Notes: generated from the letters alone by a model not told the origin. Positions 9,491 through 18,929 are shown, numbered from the stretch's first letter. The stretch is DNA of 64,000 nt from Caldilineaceae bacterium (GCA_958295845.1 OY282376.1:3795022-3859021), one strand, 5' to 3'. Numbers and translations: made by a program.

Positions 9491-10891
9491 GTGAGCAGCC
9501 GGTGGGCCAAATACGGTTGCTCGCCCAGGGACGGACATTTGCATATTCCAGAGACAGCCAAATTGGACAGTTACCGTTCGTTGCAGCGGAACAGCGTCTC
9601 TTCGCATTTTCTGCTGGTGTCTTTCTTGCTATTGGCGCTGGTGGCGGTCTTGCAGCCAGATCAGGCATCCGCGCAATCACCGGGTGACACGTATGTGGTC
9701 AAACAGGGTGACACCTTGGCATCAATCGCGGCTGACCTGGGGATCCCGTTGGAGGTGTTGGCAGCCACGAACCAACTCACTGACGTAAATGCGCTGAGCG
9801 TAGGACAGGTGCTTCTGCTCCCGCCGGGCGCGGGCCGCCGGACTGTCATTGCAAGGCCTGGCGACACAATACGGTCAATTGCAGAAAGGGAAGGCCAGTC
9901 GGATCTTCGGTTGGCAATTCTCAATAGCACGACACCAACCGCTCGCCTGTTTCCGGGTCAACCAGTTCGGCTTCTGCGAAACAGTGCTCCCATGCCGACG
10001 CCATTTGGCTCGGTGCAGTTAGTCGAAGTCCCTTCGGCGATCGTCCAGGGTCAAGCCGGTTGGCTTGAGGCAGAAGTTGACAGACCTCTTTCGCTTGAAG
10101 CGACATGGGATGGTGAGCCTTTGGGAATGCGGCCACTCGCGATCAGAGGGAAAGAGGAGGCGGGAGGAGAGGTCACAGTTTGGGGCGGATATGTCCCGAT
10201 TGCAGCCTCACTGGAGCCCGGTGTTTACTCCCTTCGTCTAAGCTATCAGGCCACGAGCGGCGTTATGGTCTCGCGTTCCTTCCCGGTGTTCGTGCAGGGA
10301 CGGACTTTTCCTGTTCAGGATATCAGGTTGCCGCCGGACAAGAACGCGTTGGTGGAACAGGAGATTTCGCAGGCGGAATTGACTTATCTCGCACCGATCT
10401 GGTCGCGCACTGCTACGCCGATCCAGTGGCGCGACCCGTTCCTTTTGCCACTGCAATCGACTTTTCCCACGACGAGCCCGTACGGCGTCAGCCGCAACTA
10501 CAATTCCGGTCAGTACTTTGCCTATCATACGGGCCAGGATTTTGCGGCGCCTGGAGGCAGTCCCGTACTTGCGCCGGCGGATGGCGTGGTCACGCTGGCA
10601 GAACCGCTGACTGTGCGCGGCATCAGTGTTATTCTCGACCATGGGGCCGGACTGTTCACCGGGTACTGGCATTTGCAGGAGGCGCTGGTCGCTCCTGGCG
10701 AGGCGGTACAGGCCGGGGACCCGATCGGGCTGGTCGGCACGACGGGACGCAGCACAGGGGAACATCTTCACTGGGAGCTACGCATTTACGGGGTGGCCGT
10801 AGATCCGATGCCCTTTCTGAAGCGTCCTCTACTGGCGGTCGCGCCCACAGTTGACCCTGCAGTCAAGGAGGAGAGAGAGGGGGAAGAGTGA
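9491..10891 (+). CDS. Secreted LysM-domain M23 peptidase
   Basis: Predicted peptidoglycan-binding endopeptidase of the LytM/M23 class. The 466-aa product starts at GTG. A hydrophobic export signal (about residues 37-62, ending near QASA) is followed by two LysM domains (about 67-111 and 114-158), a beta-rich linker (about 175-275) and the M23 zinc peptidase domain. Visible zinc and catalytic residues are H346 and D350 (HTGQD) and HLH at 425-427. The tail is acidic. The roughly 35 residues before the signal suggest the true start may be later. It probably acts in wall remodelling or daughter-cell separation, and is convergent with rplY. Confidence 0.9.
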   Translation: MSSRWAKYGCSPRDGHLHIPETAKLDSYRSLQRNSVSSHFLLVSFLLLALVAVLQPDQASAQSPGDTYVVKQGDTLASIAADLGIPLEVLAATNQLTDVNALSVGQVLLLPPGAGRRTVIARPGDTIRSIAEREGQSDLRLAILNSTTPTARLFPGQPVRLLRNSAPMPTPFGSVQLVEVPSAIVQGQAGWLEAEVDRPLSLEATWDGEPLGMRPLAIRGKEEAGGEVTVWGGYVPIAASLEPGVYSLRLSYQATSGVMVSRSFPVFVQGRTFPVQDIRLPPDKNALVEQEISQAELTYLAPIWSRTATPIQWRDPFLLPLQSTFPTTSPYGVSRNYNSGQYFAYHTGQDFAAPGGSPVLAPADGVVTLAEPLTVRGISVILDHGAGLFTGYWHLQEALVAPGEAVQAGDPIGLVGTTGRSTGEHLHWELRIYGVAVDPMPFLKRPLLAVAPTVDPAVKEEREGEE

Positions 10892-11002
10892 TCTGGCCTG
10901 GAAAATAGCAGCAACAGACCCCTTGGCCCGCTGTAGGGAGTGGGAGCACATAGATCAACCAGATCTCGAACAGTTCATCGTATAGCTAACAGGAGACGCG
11001 AA

Positions 11003-11030
11003 AAAGCGCCGGCTATGGAGCCGGCGCTTT
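11003..11030. terminator. Bidirectional hairpin terminator
   Basis: A perfect 12-bp stem (11003-11014 with 11019-11030) and a 4-nt loop lie between the convergent M23 peptidase and rplY genes. Read on the minus strand, the stem ends in a run of five T, so it best serves rplY. On the plus strand only three T follow. Confidence 0.88.
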
Positions 11031-11051
11031 CGATTACTCGGCGGGAAAAAC

Positions 11052-11708
11052 CTACTCTTCTTCTTCGTCGTCGTCTCGACCTCGACCGATGACCTCCGGC
11101 TCGACATCGGCATCCAGCAGCTCTTCTTCCTCTTCCATCTCCTCCTCGCTGATCGCGGCGCGGGAGATAATCAGGCTGCAGATCGGCTCATCCGCTTCGG
11201 AAATGTAGATTACGCCGGGGATAGTTGGCAGGTCAGCGACAGTTATCGAGGGACTTTCCGGTGTTTCCAAGCGAGAGACATCGACTTCGATGAGTGCGGG
11301 GATGTCGGCGGGCAAGGCTTCGATCTCCACACTATCCATCGACTGCACCATCACAAAGTCGGCGTCAATAATTCTGGCGCCCACAGTAATCAGAGGTACG
11401 CTTACCTGCTGAGTCTCGGTCATGTTGACGGTGTAGAAGTCAGCATGCAGCAGGTTGTGACGCACTGGGTGGCGCTGGACTTCTCTTACGAGCACATTGT
11501 AGTCTTCGCCTTCCAAGTCGAGCTGCACGAGCTGAGAGTTGCCTCCTTCTCGCAGGACTCGCTCAAACTCGGCGCCTTCCACTTGGGCGTTTCGGGGCGG
11601 GTCGCCGCCGCCGTAGATGACGACAGGCACGATCCCTTCGGGGCGAAGGCGACGCACTTTGCGGCCTGTAAGGCTGCGGAGATTTGCGTTCAAGGTAAGT
11701 ACTGACAT
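11052..11708 (-). CDS. rplY: 50S ribosomal protein L25, CTC form
   Basis: L25/CTC binds 5S rRNA in the large subunit, and the long form is often a general stress protein. The 218-aa product has the N-terminal L25 domain (start with RSLTGRKVRRLRPEGIVPVVIYG, later a VQRHPVRHNLLHADFY segment). Then follows the TL5 beta domain with a DIPALIEVDVSRLETPESPSI-like region split by short acidic turns. The last 30 residues are nearly all Glu/Asp, as in many long L25 proteins. It is monocistronic, with a hairpin terminator directly downstream. Confidence 0.95.
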   Translation of the reverse strand: MSVLTLNANLRSLTGRKVRRLRPEGIVPVVIYGGGDPPRNAQVEGAEFERVLREGGNSQLVQLDLEGEDYNVLVREVQRHPVRHNLLHADFYTVNMTETQQVSVPLITVGARIIDADFVMVQSMDSVEIEALPADIPALIEVDVSRLETPESPSITVADLPTIPGVIYISEADEPICSLIISRAAISEEEMEEEEELLDADVEPEVIGRGRDDDEEEE

Positions 11709-11834
11709 CTTTCTTCGACTCTCTTTTTTTCTAGATTGCGCAGGTCCGGTTATCTGCGAAGATTTGACTTATTCAATTCCATGGCCGCGACGGTGGCGAC
11801 GGCATTGCTGCCGACTAAGAGCCGGGGTCGCTTT

Positions 11835-12329
11835 TCAATTCTCAGTACTGGCAGGACTTTCCAACTGGCTTGCTCGATTGCGTTTGAATATAGTCCGGAA
11901 GATCATCACTGCGAGGCCAAACCCTGCACCCATAGCCAGCGCGGATAGCGGCGAAAACGTTGTCTTGACGTTGCCCTCCACTTTGCCGGCGACCACCAGC
12001 CAGGTGCACAGCTCCTCTGCCTTCAAACGGCCAGTGGCCAGGAAACCAATATTGCCACTCTGAACAGTGGTTTCCTCGCTGGCAGCAAATCCAATCGCTG
12101 CATCATGCATGTCGAGCGACTTCGTTCGTACAAATCCTGCCGCAGAGTCGGACATGTTCAGGGCCTGCGCTCGAACCGAGCGGGCCGCGGAATCCGACAT
12201 GGAGACGTGTCCGCCAAGAACTCCACCAACGCTGGAGCCCTTCACTTCTACCCGCTCGCCTCCCAGATCCGCACTCAAATTGGCCGCCGCTTCTTCCAAA
12301 GGGTTAGCGCTCGAATTCTCTTCAGCCAT
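11835..12329 (-). CDS. Repeat-containing membrane-anchored protein of unknown function
   Basis: I do not recognise the family. From ATG 12329 (AGGAGAAGG just upstream) the product is 164 aa. An acidic N-terminus is followed by about five imperfect 15-residue repeats (about residues 40-115), recognisable by MSDSAA or similar, then two hydrophobic residues and a basic pair. This periodicity resembles a beta-solenoid such as bactofilin, but that is inference. One membrane segment lies near residues 133-150 (LSALAMGAGFGLAVMIF), with a basic KRNR stop-transfer after it. The repeats would then be mostly on one side of the membrane. The promoter is close to perfect, suggesting high expression. Confidence 0.75.
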   Translation of the reverse strand: MAEENSSANPLEEAAANLSADLGGERVEVKGSSVGGVLGGHVSMSDSAARSVRAQALNMSDSAAGFVRTKSLDMHDAAIGFAASEETTVQSGNIGFLATGRLKAEELCTWLVVAGKVEGNVKTTFSPLSALAMGAGFGLAVMIFRTIFKRNRASQLESPASTEN

Positions 12330-12379
12330 GTCCTTCTCCTTTGTTGGCAACCGTCAGGCGGTATATGCACAGATTCTTC

Positions 12380-12408
12380 ATTATAGTCAGCGCTGCCGCG
12401 ACTGTCAA
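12380..12408 (-). promoter_or_regulatory. Consensus sigma70 promoter of the repeat protein gene
   Basis: On the minus strand TTGACA (12403-12408) and TATAAT (12380-12385) are exact consensus hexamers with the ideal 17-bp spacer. The predicted start lies about 45 nt before the ATG at 12329. The rest of the 12330-12656 gap holds no convincing gene. Confidence 0.85.
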
Positions 12409-12656
12409 AAAATGGGCCGTGCCAAGAATGCCGGCCCTAGGTGTAAACGCGCCTCCTAAACTGTAGGTTTCCGGGGTCGAGTCCAGGGCGACATCGGGAC
12501 GCGCGAACTTCAAGCGGCGGCTATCGCGAAGCGTTTGAGGAAATGAGAATGCGGGCCCCGGAGGCGCTGAGCCCATCTTGGCGAGGGGGACAGCGCTGCA
12601 TCGGGCCCGCAGTATGTTCTCGTTGGCGGCAAGCCAGTAGACATTCGCCGTAGGTG

Positions 12657-13430
12657 CTATCGGAGTTCGTAAGTGATTTGCAGCTGCATTGTCAGATTCA
12701 GTTCGCCGGGACTGATGGGACCGGCGCCGCCACCCATCTCGGCCGCTGCCATCCTCGAGAAGTTCCCGCCGAAGAAGCCGCCGCCCTGGCCAATTATTTC
12801 GCTGATTCCCATTACTTCGCCGACGCCCACGCCGATGAGCTCTGCCAACTCTTCGGCTTTACCGAAGGCGTCCGCGACCGCCTTGGCACGAGCCTCCGAC
12901 TCGACCGAGGCCGGATCCGCCAGACTGAAGTCGACACCATAGATGTTATTCGCGCCGGCGTCGATCGCCGCGTCCAGCACATCGCCGATGCTCTCCAGAT
13001 CCTGAATCGTGATGAAGACTGTATTGCTCACACGGTAGCGAACATCGTTCTCATCCAGCAGGCCGCCCGGTCCAAAGCGTTCGGCGAAGATGCTGAAGTG
13101 CATGGTCTGAATGTCCGTCTCATCAATATTTTGCGAAAGTAAGGCAGACTGAACCTCTTCCATAATGGCCTCGGCAGCCACGCTGGCTTCCCTCACTGTG
13201 GGCCGAACAACTTCCACACCGATCGATGCTGTGGCAATGTCTGGTTGGATGCTGACGGTGCCTTCACCGACCACCGTTACCGAATGGGAGTTGGGTACGG
13301 TGAGCATTTCCTCGCGGGCCATGGCCGCGGGCGCAGGAGACGCGGTATTTGCAACGAAAACTGCTAAGAGTAGTAAGGACATCGTTGCGACCAGGCCCAT
13401 TGCGGTATTTGCCGTGAATTTCCCCTTCAT
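12657..13430 (-). CDS. Exported SIMPL-domain (DUF541) protein
   Basis: SIMPL proteins are secreted or periplasmic. Some members affect oxidative stress or outer-membrane processes, but the biochemical role is unclear. The 257-aa product has an N-terminal signal or anchor (about residues 8-30, hydrophobic LVATMSLLLLAVFVANTA). The conserved SIMPL start (VTVVGEGTVSIQPDIATASIGV) follows, then the alternating Val/Ala helices and the ARAKAVADAFGKAEELAELIGV segment typical of the family. The start at MKGKF follows GGGAG about 10 nt upstream. A Gly-rich stretch near residues 210-235 (GQGGGFFGGNF) is unusual. It seems monocistronic. Confidence 0.9.
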   Translation of the reverse strand: MKGKFTANTAMGLVATMSLLLLAVFVANTASPAPAAMAREEMLTVPNSHSVTVVGEGTVSIQPDIATASIGVEVVRPTVREASVAAEAIMEEVQSALLSQNIDETDIQTMHFSIFAERFGPGGLLDENDVRYRVSNTVFITIQDLESIGDVLDAAIDAGANNIYGVDFSLADPASVESEARAKAVADAFGKAEELAELIGVGVGEVMGISEIIGQGGGFFGGNFSRMAAAEMGGGAGPISPGELNLTMQLQITYELR

Positions 13431-13595
13431 TTTGTCGTTCTCCCTTGAAACGAAAGTCATCAAGTGCCACGACTGGCGCTTACTGTACGGCCTTAAGACG
13501 ACGCTTCAGCAAGAATAGTTTCATTTTCCCTGTATCTGACTTCTCTCGACTCGGGTTCTTACGATTCCTATGCGTGTGATAGGATCGAATTTAAC

Positions 13596-15887
13596 ATGCC
13601 TTCTCGACTCTCGATATCTCCAAGCCACCTTCTGATCCTGGCACTTCTCTTTATAATTGCAGCTGCTGGATGGCAGGTTACCGCAGGTGAGGAGGGCGAC
13701 AGCCCGACCGCGGCCGCGTCTGTGGACCAGCTCCTGAGTGGCGTAGTCGCATCGATGGACAGCCCTGTCTTTGCTTTCGAACCGGGGTGGCGGGTCTCTG
13801 CTCAAGGGGCGGACACGACCGAGCCGGACCAGCCATGGGGGCAGCCGTCGGGGCGGATGGCCTTCGAATACAGTGGCCGTGAACTGGCGCTGCAGTTGGC
13901 CCTGGGCGACTATTGGGGCTACGTGTTCGTGACAGTAGACGGACGTCCGGCCAACCGCTTGCCCGCTTTATGGGGCAATGTCGACAGCCTCGGCCAGCCC
14001 AGCGGCTATCTACCTCTCTTTTCCCCGGAAAAGCAGACTGCAGCGGGCCCGGCTAGTGAGTGGGTAGTCGTACACCAGGCTGCCAGCGACGGACCTCATC
14101 AGGTTACGGTGGAGGTGTGGCGGGGTTGGGGCCAGACTGTCCTGCGGGCGGTGGCAGTGGACGCGATGCCGACTGTCCCCCGGCCATTGTGGCCCGCTGT
14201 TCTGCTGGCCCTGATCGGAGGTTGGCTTGCTTTTGCCTTTGGCGGCCCGATTCTGGGCAGCATGTTGGCGGCCAGGCGACTGTCGGGGGACGACCCTGTT
14301 CCTGCCGGACTCTCGCCACAGGGCAGACAGCCTCGTGGGATGGCGCAGGCGTGGAAAGGCAGTTTGTCCGGGGTCATCTCCTTTCTGCCCTGGAAATACG
14401 CTCTCGGCATGGCCATTGCCGGCGTCGCAATGACAGGAGTCGGGACGGTCGCCCAAAACTGGCTGCTCACCGATGCAGGGTTGGTCTTGCTCGGCGTCGC
14501 AGGATTGCAGCGACCGGTCCTGTGGACGGGGGCCCTCCTTTTCGGGCTGCCCTTCTATCTGCACCCCCTGCCCATTTTGCCTGGGCGGGCGCTCAATCTT
14601 ATCGAAATCGGCGTCTACGGCGGTTTGGTACTGACAGTGGCGAGGCACATCATTCTGCGAGGTCACCAGCGGACCTCGGAACAGAGGTCCGCTACCCTTG
14701 ATTCTCGCCATCGGCTCTTCTTCCTGCTCGTCTCTTTCGCGCTTGTAGCCACATTTGCGGCTGAGCAGGGGGGTGTCGCGTTGCGCGAATGGCGCACAGT
14801 TTTCCTCAGCGCCGGGCTTTTTGCTCTGCTGTTGCACGAGACGTTGCGCAGTGCCGCCGACCGGAGTGCCCCCGGCCCTGGTGCCGCCAGGACCTTCCTC
14901 GCCCTCTGCTGGCTGGCGGGCGGGGCCTTTGTGGCTTGTGCCGGCCTGTGGCAGTACGTCACGGAGCAGAACATCATCCAGGCCGAAGGCGTCAACCGGA
15001 TACGGGCATTTTACGGATCGCCGAATAACCTCGGTTTGTACCTGGAGCGGACAGCGGCGATGGGTCTGGCTATGGCAATATTCGGGGTTTGGACGGGCGG
15101 GGCGAAGGGAGACGGGGAAGCCGCGGCCCGGCCAGAGAGGCCCCCGCTCTTGGAATTCTGGAAGGGCGCCCCTTTTTCGGCGCGCAGCGCGCTGCTGCTG
15201 ACGGTTCCGCAGCTGTTGGCGCTGCTCTTGACTTTCAGCAAGGGCGCGATTTTTCTCGGCATGCCGGCGATGTTGCTGGTCCTGGCCGTCGCGGGGCGGC
15301 GCTTGCTGGCCGCGCCAGGCGGACTGCTATCGAAGCGATGGGGTTGGGGCTTGATCGCTGTGGCAGCGGTCATGGTTCTGGGGTTGATCCCATTTCTGGG
15401 GACGGAACGGTTCCGCAGCCTGCTGGACTTCCGGCCAGAGGGCACAGCAGGAATACGTCTCAGTCTTTGGCGCAGCAGCGTGCAGATGGCCTTGGATCAT
15501 CTGTGGTTGGGGGTAGGGCCGGATAACTTCCTTTACAGCTATCGCAGCGGCTATATACTTCCTGCCGCCTGGCGCGATCCCAGCCTTAACCACCCCCATA
15601 ACGTCGTACTTGACTGGTGGACGCGACTTGGTCTGCCGGGTCTCGCGCTGGCCACGGCCTGGCTGGCGCTGGGGGTCCGCTCTCTGTGGAGGGCGGCGAA
15701 AGTAGATGTCATCGCTGTCGGCGCGTTGGGTGCAGTCGCGGCCGCGTTGGGACACGGCCTGATCGACGCATCATATGCGCTGCCCGATCTGCTGATTGTG
15801 TGGGTGTTCTTACTGCATCTCTTCATGCCGCGGACCGAAGCGGAGTCTGAGGGCGGTCCGGACAGGTCGCCTTCCGCTACGCGATAG
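13596..15887 (+). CDS. O-antigen ligase/polymerase-like membrane protein
   Basis: The C-terminal part matches the O-antigen ligase (Wzy/WaaL) family, which polymerises or transfers surface glycans on the outer side of the membrane. The 763-aa protein has an N-terminal membrane segment. About 170 extracytoplasmic residues follow (rich in Trp, Gly and beta structure), then at least ten membrane segments. The family loop with GVGPDNFLYSYRSGY, NHPHNVVLDWWTRLGLPG and nearby Arg/His residues sits around residues 635-690. The large extracytoplasmic N-terminal domain is unlike simple WaaL proteins. It is isolated, so the glycan substrate cannot be predicted. Confidence 0.82.
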   Translation: MPSRLSISPSHLLILALLFIIAAAGWQVTAGEEGDSPTAAASVDQLLSGVVASMDSPVFAFEPGWRVSAQGADTTEPDQPWGQPSGRMAFEYSGRELALQLALGDYWGYVFVTVDGRPANRLPALWGNVDSLGQPSGYLPLFSPEKQTAAGPASEWVVVHQAASDGPHQVTVEVWRGWGQTVLRAVAVDAMPTVPRPLWPAVLLALIGGWLAFAFGGPILGSMLAARRLSGDDPVPAGLSPQGRQPRGMAQAWKGSLSGVISFLPWKYALGMAIAGVAMTGVGTVAQNWLLTDAGLVLLGVAGLQRPVLWTGALLFGLPFYLHPLPILPGRALNLIEIGVYGGLVLTVARHIILRGHQRTSEQRSATLDSRHRLFFLLVSFALVATFAAEQGGVALREWRTVFLSAGLFALLLHETLRSAADRSAPGPGAARTFLALCWLAGGAFVACAGLWQYVTEQNIIQAEGVNRIRAFYGSPNNLGLYLERTAAMGLAMAIFGVWTGGAKGDGEAAARPERPPLLEFWKGAPFSARSALLLTVPQLLALLLTFSKGAIFLGMPAMLLVLAVAGRRLLAAPGGLLSKRWGWGLIAVAAVMVLGLIPFLGTERFRSLLDFRPEGTAGIRLSLWRSSVQMALDHLWLGVGPDNFLYSYRSGYILPAAWRDPSLNHPHNVVLDWWTRLGLPGLALATAWLALGVRSLWRAAKVDVIAVGALGAVAAALGHGLIDASYALPDLLIVWVFLLHLFMPRTEAESEGGPDRSPSATR

Positions 15888-15931
15888 CAGTTGCTGCCAT
15901 CGGCTGCGCGCGGCAGGCTGTTTGCCTGTCG

Positions 15932-16837
15932 TTACAGCGTCTTCAGACGGCGAAGGCACCAGCGGTAGGTGTGGTTGTCGGAGACTTTGCAGTCGCTGAA
16001 ACGAAAGGCGTAGAAGGTATAGTAGAGGTCGATTCGTTGCCAGGAGTGGGTACCGTATCGCTCGGTTATCTGGCTGCGCAGGAATTCGAAGTCGGCCTCG
16101 GTTACAAAGTCGTAGATGCGGCAGAAGTAGTATGCGCCGGCCAGGTCGATCAACGGGTCGCCGATCAGGGTCAGCGGGCTGAAATCTACGACTGCGGTCA
16201 GGGTTCCTCGCTCGTCACACAAGACATTGCCTGGGAAGTAGTCGCCATGGACGAGGCATTTCTGCGGCCGCGGTGGCAGACTGCTGAGTTCGCGGAAGAA
16301 CTCTTCCACGATCCGATCCACTTCGGGCAGATCCTCTTTCAAATCGGCATAGGAATGCGTCAGAGTCGCCTCGATGCGCGCCTGCAGATAGCCGGGCCAG
16401 GTCTGCGCGGAAATTTCCTCGTGTGGGTTCAGGGGTTCGCCAAATGGCAGTTGGGGCATATGGACGGCGTGCAAAGGAGGGAGGCCGTCCAGGAAGGATG
16501 CTATTGCGCTGCGCCGTTCGATGGAGGTCAGGCGGGGAAAGAGCTCCGCAAAGTCCTGGCCGGGAAGCCGCTTTTCGACATGAAAGTGAATCTCGGCGAC
16601 TTCGCCATATTCGTATATGAGAGGTACGGCGAAAGGGAAGGAGAAACTTTGAAGCTGCTCGGCAAAGCGCTGCAGCCGCGGGAGATAATTTTGAACCTGC
16701 GGGCCGTTGTGGACTTTGAGGACGCGCCCGCCGCCTATGTCGTACAGGGAGGAGGTCATGCCTCGCCCCAATAGCGGGGCGTTATCGATTTTCAAATGGC
16801 GCAAGACCTCGGCTAGCCTCTCGCGCTCGTTCATCAT
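15932..16837 (-). CDS. Aminoglycoside phosphotransferase-family small-molecule kinase
   Basis: An ATP-dependent kinase of the APH/choline kinase fold. The 301-aa product has the Brenner motif HGDYFPGNVL (H197, catalytic D199, N204) and the metal-binding D218 in VVDFSPLTLIGDP. A Lys in the N-terminal lobe (VLKVHNG near 41) fits ATP binding. The substrate is unknown; it is not close enough to a resistance enzyme to claim that role. It overlaps the stop of the TlpA-like gene by ATGA, so it is translationally coupled and third in the gnd operon. Confidence 0.82.
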   Translation of the reverse strand: MMNERERLAEVLRHLKIDNAPLLGRGMTSSLYDIGGGRVLKVHNGPQVQNYLPRLQRFAEQLQSFSFPFAVPLIYEYGEVAEIHFHVEKRLPGQDFAELFPRLTSIERRSAIASFLDGLPPLHAVHMPQLPFGEPLNPHEEISAQTWPGYLQARIEATLTHSYADLKEDLPEVDRIVEEFFRELSSLPPRPQKCLVHGDYFPGNVLCDERGTLTAVVDFSPLTLIGDPLIDLAGAYYFCRIYDFVTEADFEFLRSQITERYGTHSWQRIDLYYTFYAFRFSDCKVSDNHTYRWCLRRLKTL

Positions 16838-17511
16838 GGCAGAATTTCAGCAATCCGTTCTGCCAGGATTACGCTGTTCATTTCGCCCGACCATATCCCG
16901 CGGATGATCCCTTCTGCGTCGATAAAGTAGGTGAGGGGCAGGCCCTGTACGTTGTAGCGCAGTCCTATTTCCAGAGAGGGGTCCATGATAATCTCCAGCT
17001 CTGGCGTGCCGTCGGACTCCACTGCCGACGAACTCCCATTCCGTGTAGCCGGGCTGCCTACTTCATTGAGGAAGCGGGCGACGGTGTCTGCGCTCTCCCC
17101 TTGATTCACGCCGATGACAAGGACGCAGTCCGAATCGGGGCCGGGGTCACCACTGTTCCCCTGGTTCTCGCCATTCGCGGCCCCCGCTGCCGAACAGCCC
17201 CCGTGGCGCGCGGCTGCGGCCTGCAGGGCGGGGAACTCTCGACGGCAAGGCCCGCACCAGGTCGCCCAGAAATTCAGGACGACCGGCCTTCCTTTCTCCT
17301 CTGAAAGGATGAACAGATCGTTTGCTGCCCCGCGTGTATTGAAGCGGGGCAGCGTGAAGTCGGGGGCCGGGTGGTACAGGGCCGGCCGCGGGGTATCGAA
17401 TGTCGATTCGACGATGGACGGGCGGCTTATCCAGATCCAGGCTGCGCCGAGCAGGAGTATAAAGGGGATCGCCACGTGCCAGCGGTTAACCAACGGTCGT
17501 CTCACTCCCAC
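16834..17511 (-). CDS. TlpA/ResA-like membrane-anchored thioredoxin
   Basis: Predicted extracytoplasmic thiol-disulfide oxidoreductase. The 225-aa product starts at GTG and has an N-terminal anchor (about residues 12-30). The AhpC/TlpA-type thioredoxin fold carries the WCGPC active site (C86, C89), and a late cis-Pro loop reads GLPLTYF. Between the first helix and the next strand is a low-complexity insertion of about 25 residues, rich in Gly, Asn and Asp, bounded by two extra Cys. That is unusual for ResA-type proteins. It overlaps the 3' end of gnd and the start of the APH gene, so the three genes form one operon. Confidence 0.85.
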   Translation of the reverse strand: MGVRRPLVNRWHVAIPFILLLGAAWIWISRPSIVESTFDTPRPALYHPAPDFTLPRFNTRGAANDLFILSEEKGRPVVLNFWATWCGPCRREFPALQAAAARHGGCSAAGAANGENQGNSGDPGPDSDCVLVIGVNQGESADTVARFLNEVGSPATRNGSSSAVESDGTPELEIIMDPSLEIGLRYNVQGLPLTYFIDAEGIIRGIWSGEMNSVILAERIAEILP

Positions 17512-18929
17512 TCGCTGTGAAAGATGCCCTCTCGATCGGTGCGCTCGTAGGTATGGGCGCCGAAAAAGTCCCGTTGCGCCTGGATCAGATTGGCCGGAAG
17601 CCGCTCGCTGCGGTAGCTGTCATAGTAGGCGAGGCTGGCGCTGAAGGCCGGTGTGGGGATGCCCCTCGCGACTGCGAGCTGGATAACCTTGCGCCACGCG
17701 GGCAGCGTCTGGGTGACCGCTGCGCGAAATCCGTCGTCCAGCAGCAGGTTGGTCAACCCGGGATTGCGGTTGTAGGCGTCGGTTATGCGATTGAGGAAGC
17801 GGGCCCGAATGATGCAGCCGGCCCGCCAGATCGCCGCGATCTCACCCAGGTTCAGTCCGTAATCGTACTCCTCGCTAGCCTGGCGCAACAACGCCATACC
17901 CTGTGCATAGGCGCTGATCTTGCTCGCGTACAGCGCGTCACGGGTTGCGTCGATCAACTCCTGGCGATTGCCTTCATAGGATTTGATTTCAGGGCCCGGC
18001 AGCTGCGAGGATGCAGCGACGCGCTCGTCCTTGAGCGAGGAGATGATGCGGCCGGTTACCGCGCTGTTGATGGTTGGAATCGGCGCGCCTACGTCCATGG
18101 CGTTCTGGCTGGTCCATTTTCCGGTGCCCTTCTGTTGCGCCTTGTCAAGCACCACGTCGACCAGCGCACTGCCGCTCTCGTCGTCAATCCTGCGGAAGAT
18201 CTTGCTCGTGATCTCGATCAGGAAGCTGTCCAGCTCGCCTTCGTTCCACTCGTCGAATACGTCGGCCAGCTCACCTGGGCTCAGCCCCAGGACTTGCTGA
18301 AGAATGTCATAGGCTTCTGCTATGAGCTGCATGTCACCGTATTCGATGCCATTGTGGACCATCTTGACATAGTGGCCGGCGCCGCCGCGTCCTATGTAAC
18401 TAACACAGGGCTCGCCGTCTTCTTCCGCCTTGGCGGAGATGGACCGCAGCATGGGGCCGACCGCCTCCCAACCGTCTGCGGCGCCGCCGGGCATGATCGA
18501 CGGGCCCCAGAGTGCCCCTTCCTCTCCGCCACTGACGCCGACACCCATGTAAACCAGGCCCTTGGCCGTCAGCTCGTGACTGCGTCGTTCAGTGTCCGGG
18601 AAGTAGCTGTTGCCGCCGTCCATGACGATATCGCCCTCGTCCAGCAGGGGCACAAGAGCGTCCAGCACTGCGTCGACAGGCCCGCCGGCCTGCACCATCA
18701 GCAACACGCGCCGCGGCCGTACGAGATTCGCCACCATCTCCTCCAGCGTTACCGCGGGGATCAGTTTTTTGCCTTCGTGCTCAGCCGCGAAATCGGTCAT
18801 TTTGGAAGTGGTGCGGTTGTGGACAACGACATTGTAGCCGTTGCGCTCGAGGTTAAGCACCAGATTCTGTCCCATCACGGCCAGGCCGGATACGGCAATA
18901 TCTCCGCGCGGGGCTGTGGCATCATGCAT
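17502..18929 (-). CDS. gnd: 6-phosphogluconate dehydrogenase, decarboxylating
   Basis: Oxidises 6-phosphogluconate to ribulose 5-phosphate with NADP, the third step of the oxidative pentose phosphate pathway. The 475-aa product has the N-terminal Rossmann motif (GLAVMGQNLVLNLERNGY), the substrate region MVHNGIEYGDMQ with the catalytic Lys before it, and the long helical C-terminal domain. Length is typical of the dimeric form. ATG 18929 follows AAGGAG with ideal spacing. A minus-strand extended -10 promoter lies at 18980-18988. No zwf or other pathway gene is in view. Confidence 0.97.
   Translation of the reverse strand: MHDATAPRGDIAVSGLAVMGQNLVLNLERNGYNVVVHNRTTSKMTDFAAEHEGKKLIPAVTLEEMVANLVRPRRVLLMVQAGGPVDAVLDALVPLLDEGDIVMDGGNSYFPDTERRSHELTAKGLVYMGVGVSGGEEGALWGPSIMPGGAADGWEAVGPMLRSISAKAEEDGEPCVSYIGRGGAGHYVKMVHNGIEYGDMQLIAEAYDILQQVLGLSPGELADVFDEWNEGELDSFLIEITSKIFRRIDDESGSALVDVVLDKAQQKGTGKWTSQNAMDVGAPIPTINSAVTGRIISSLKDERVAASSQLPGPEIKSYEGNRQELIDATRDALYASKISAYAQGMALLRQASEEYDYGLNLGEIAAIWRAGCIIRARFLNRITDAYNRNPGLTNLLLDDGFRAAVTQTLPAWRKVIQLAVARGIPTPAFSASLAYYDSYRSERLPANLIQAQRDFFGAHTYERTDREGIFHSEWE

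Noticed and set aside
14010..14837. 275-codon minus-strand frame
   Set aside because: Antisense to the O-antigen ligase-like gene.
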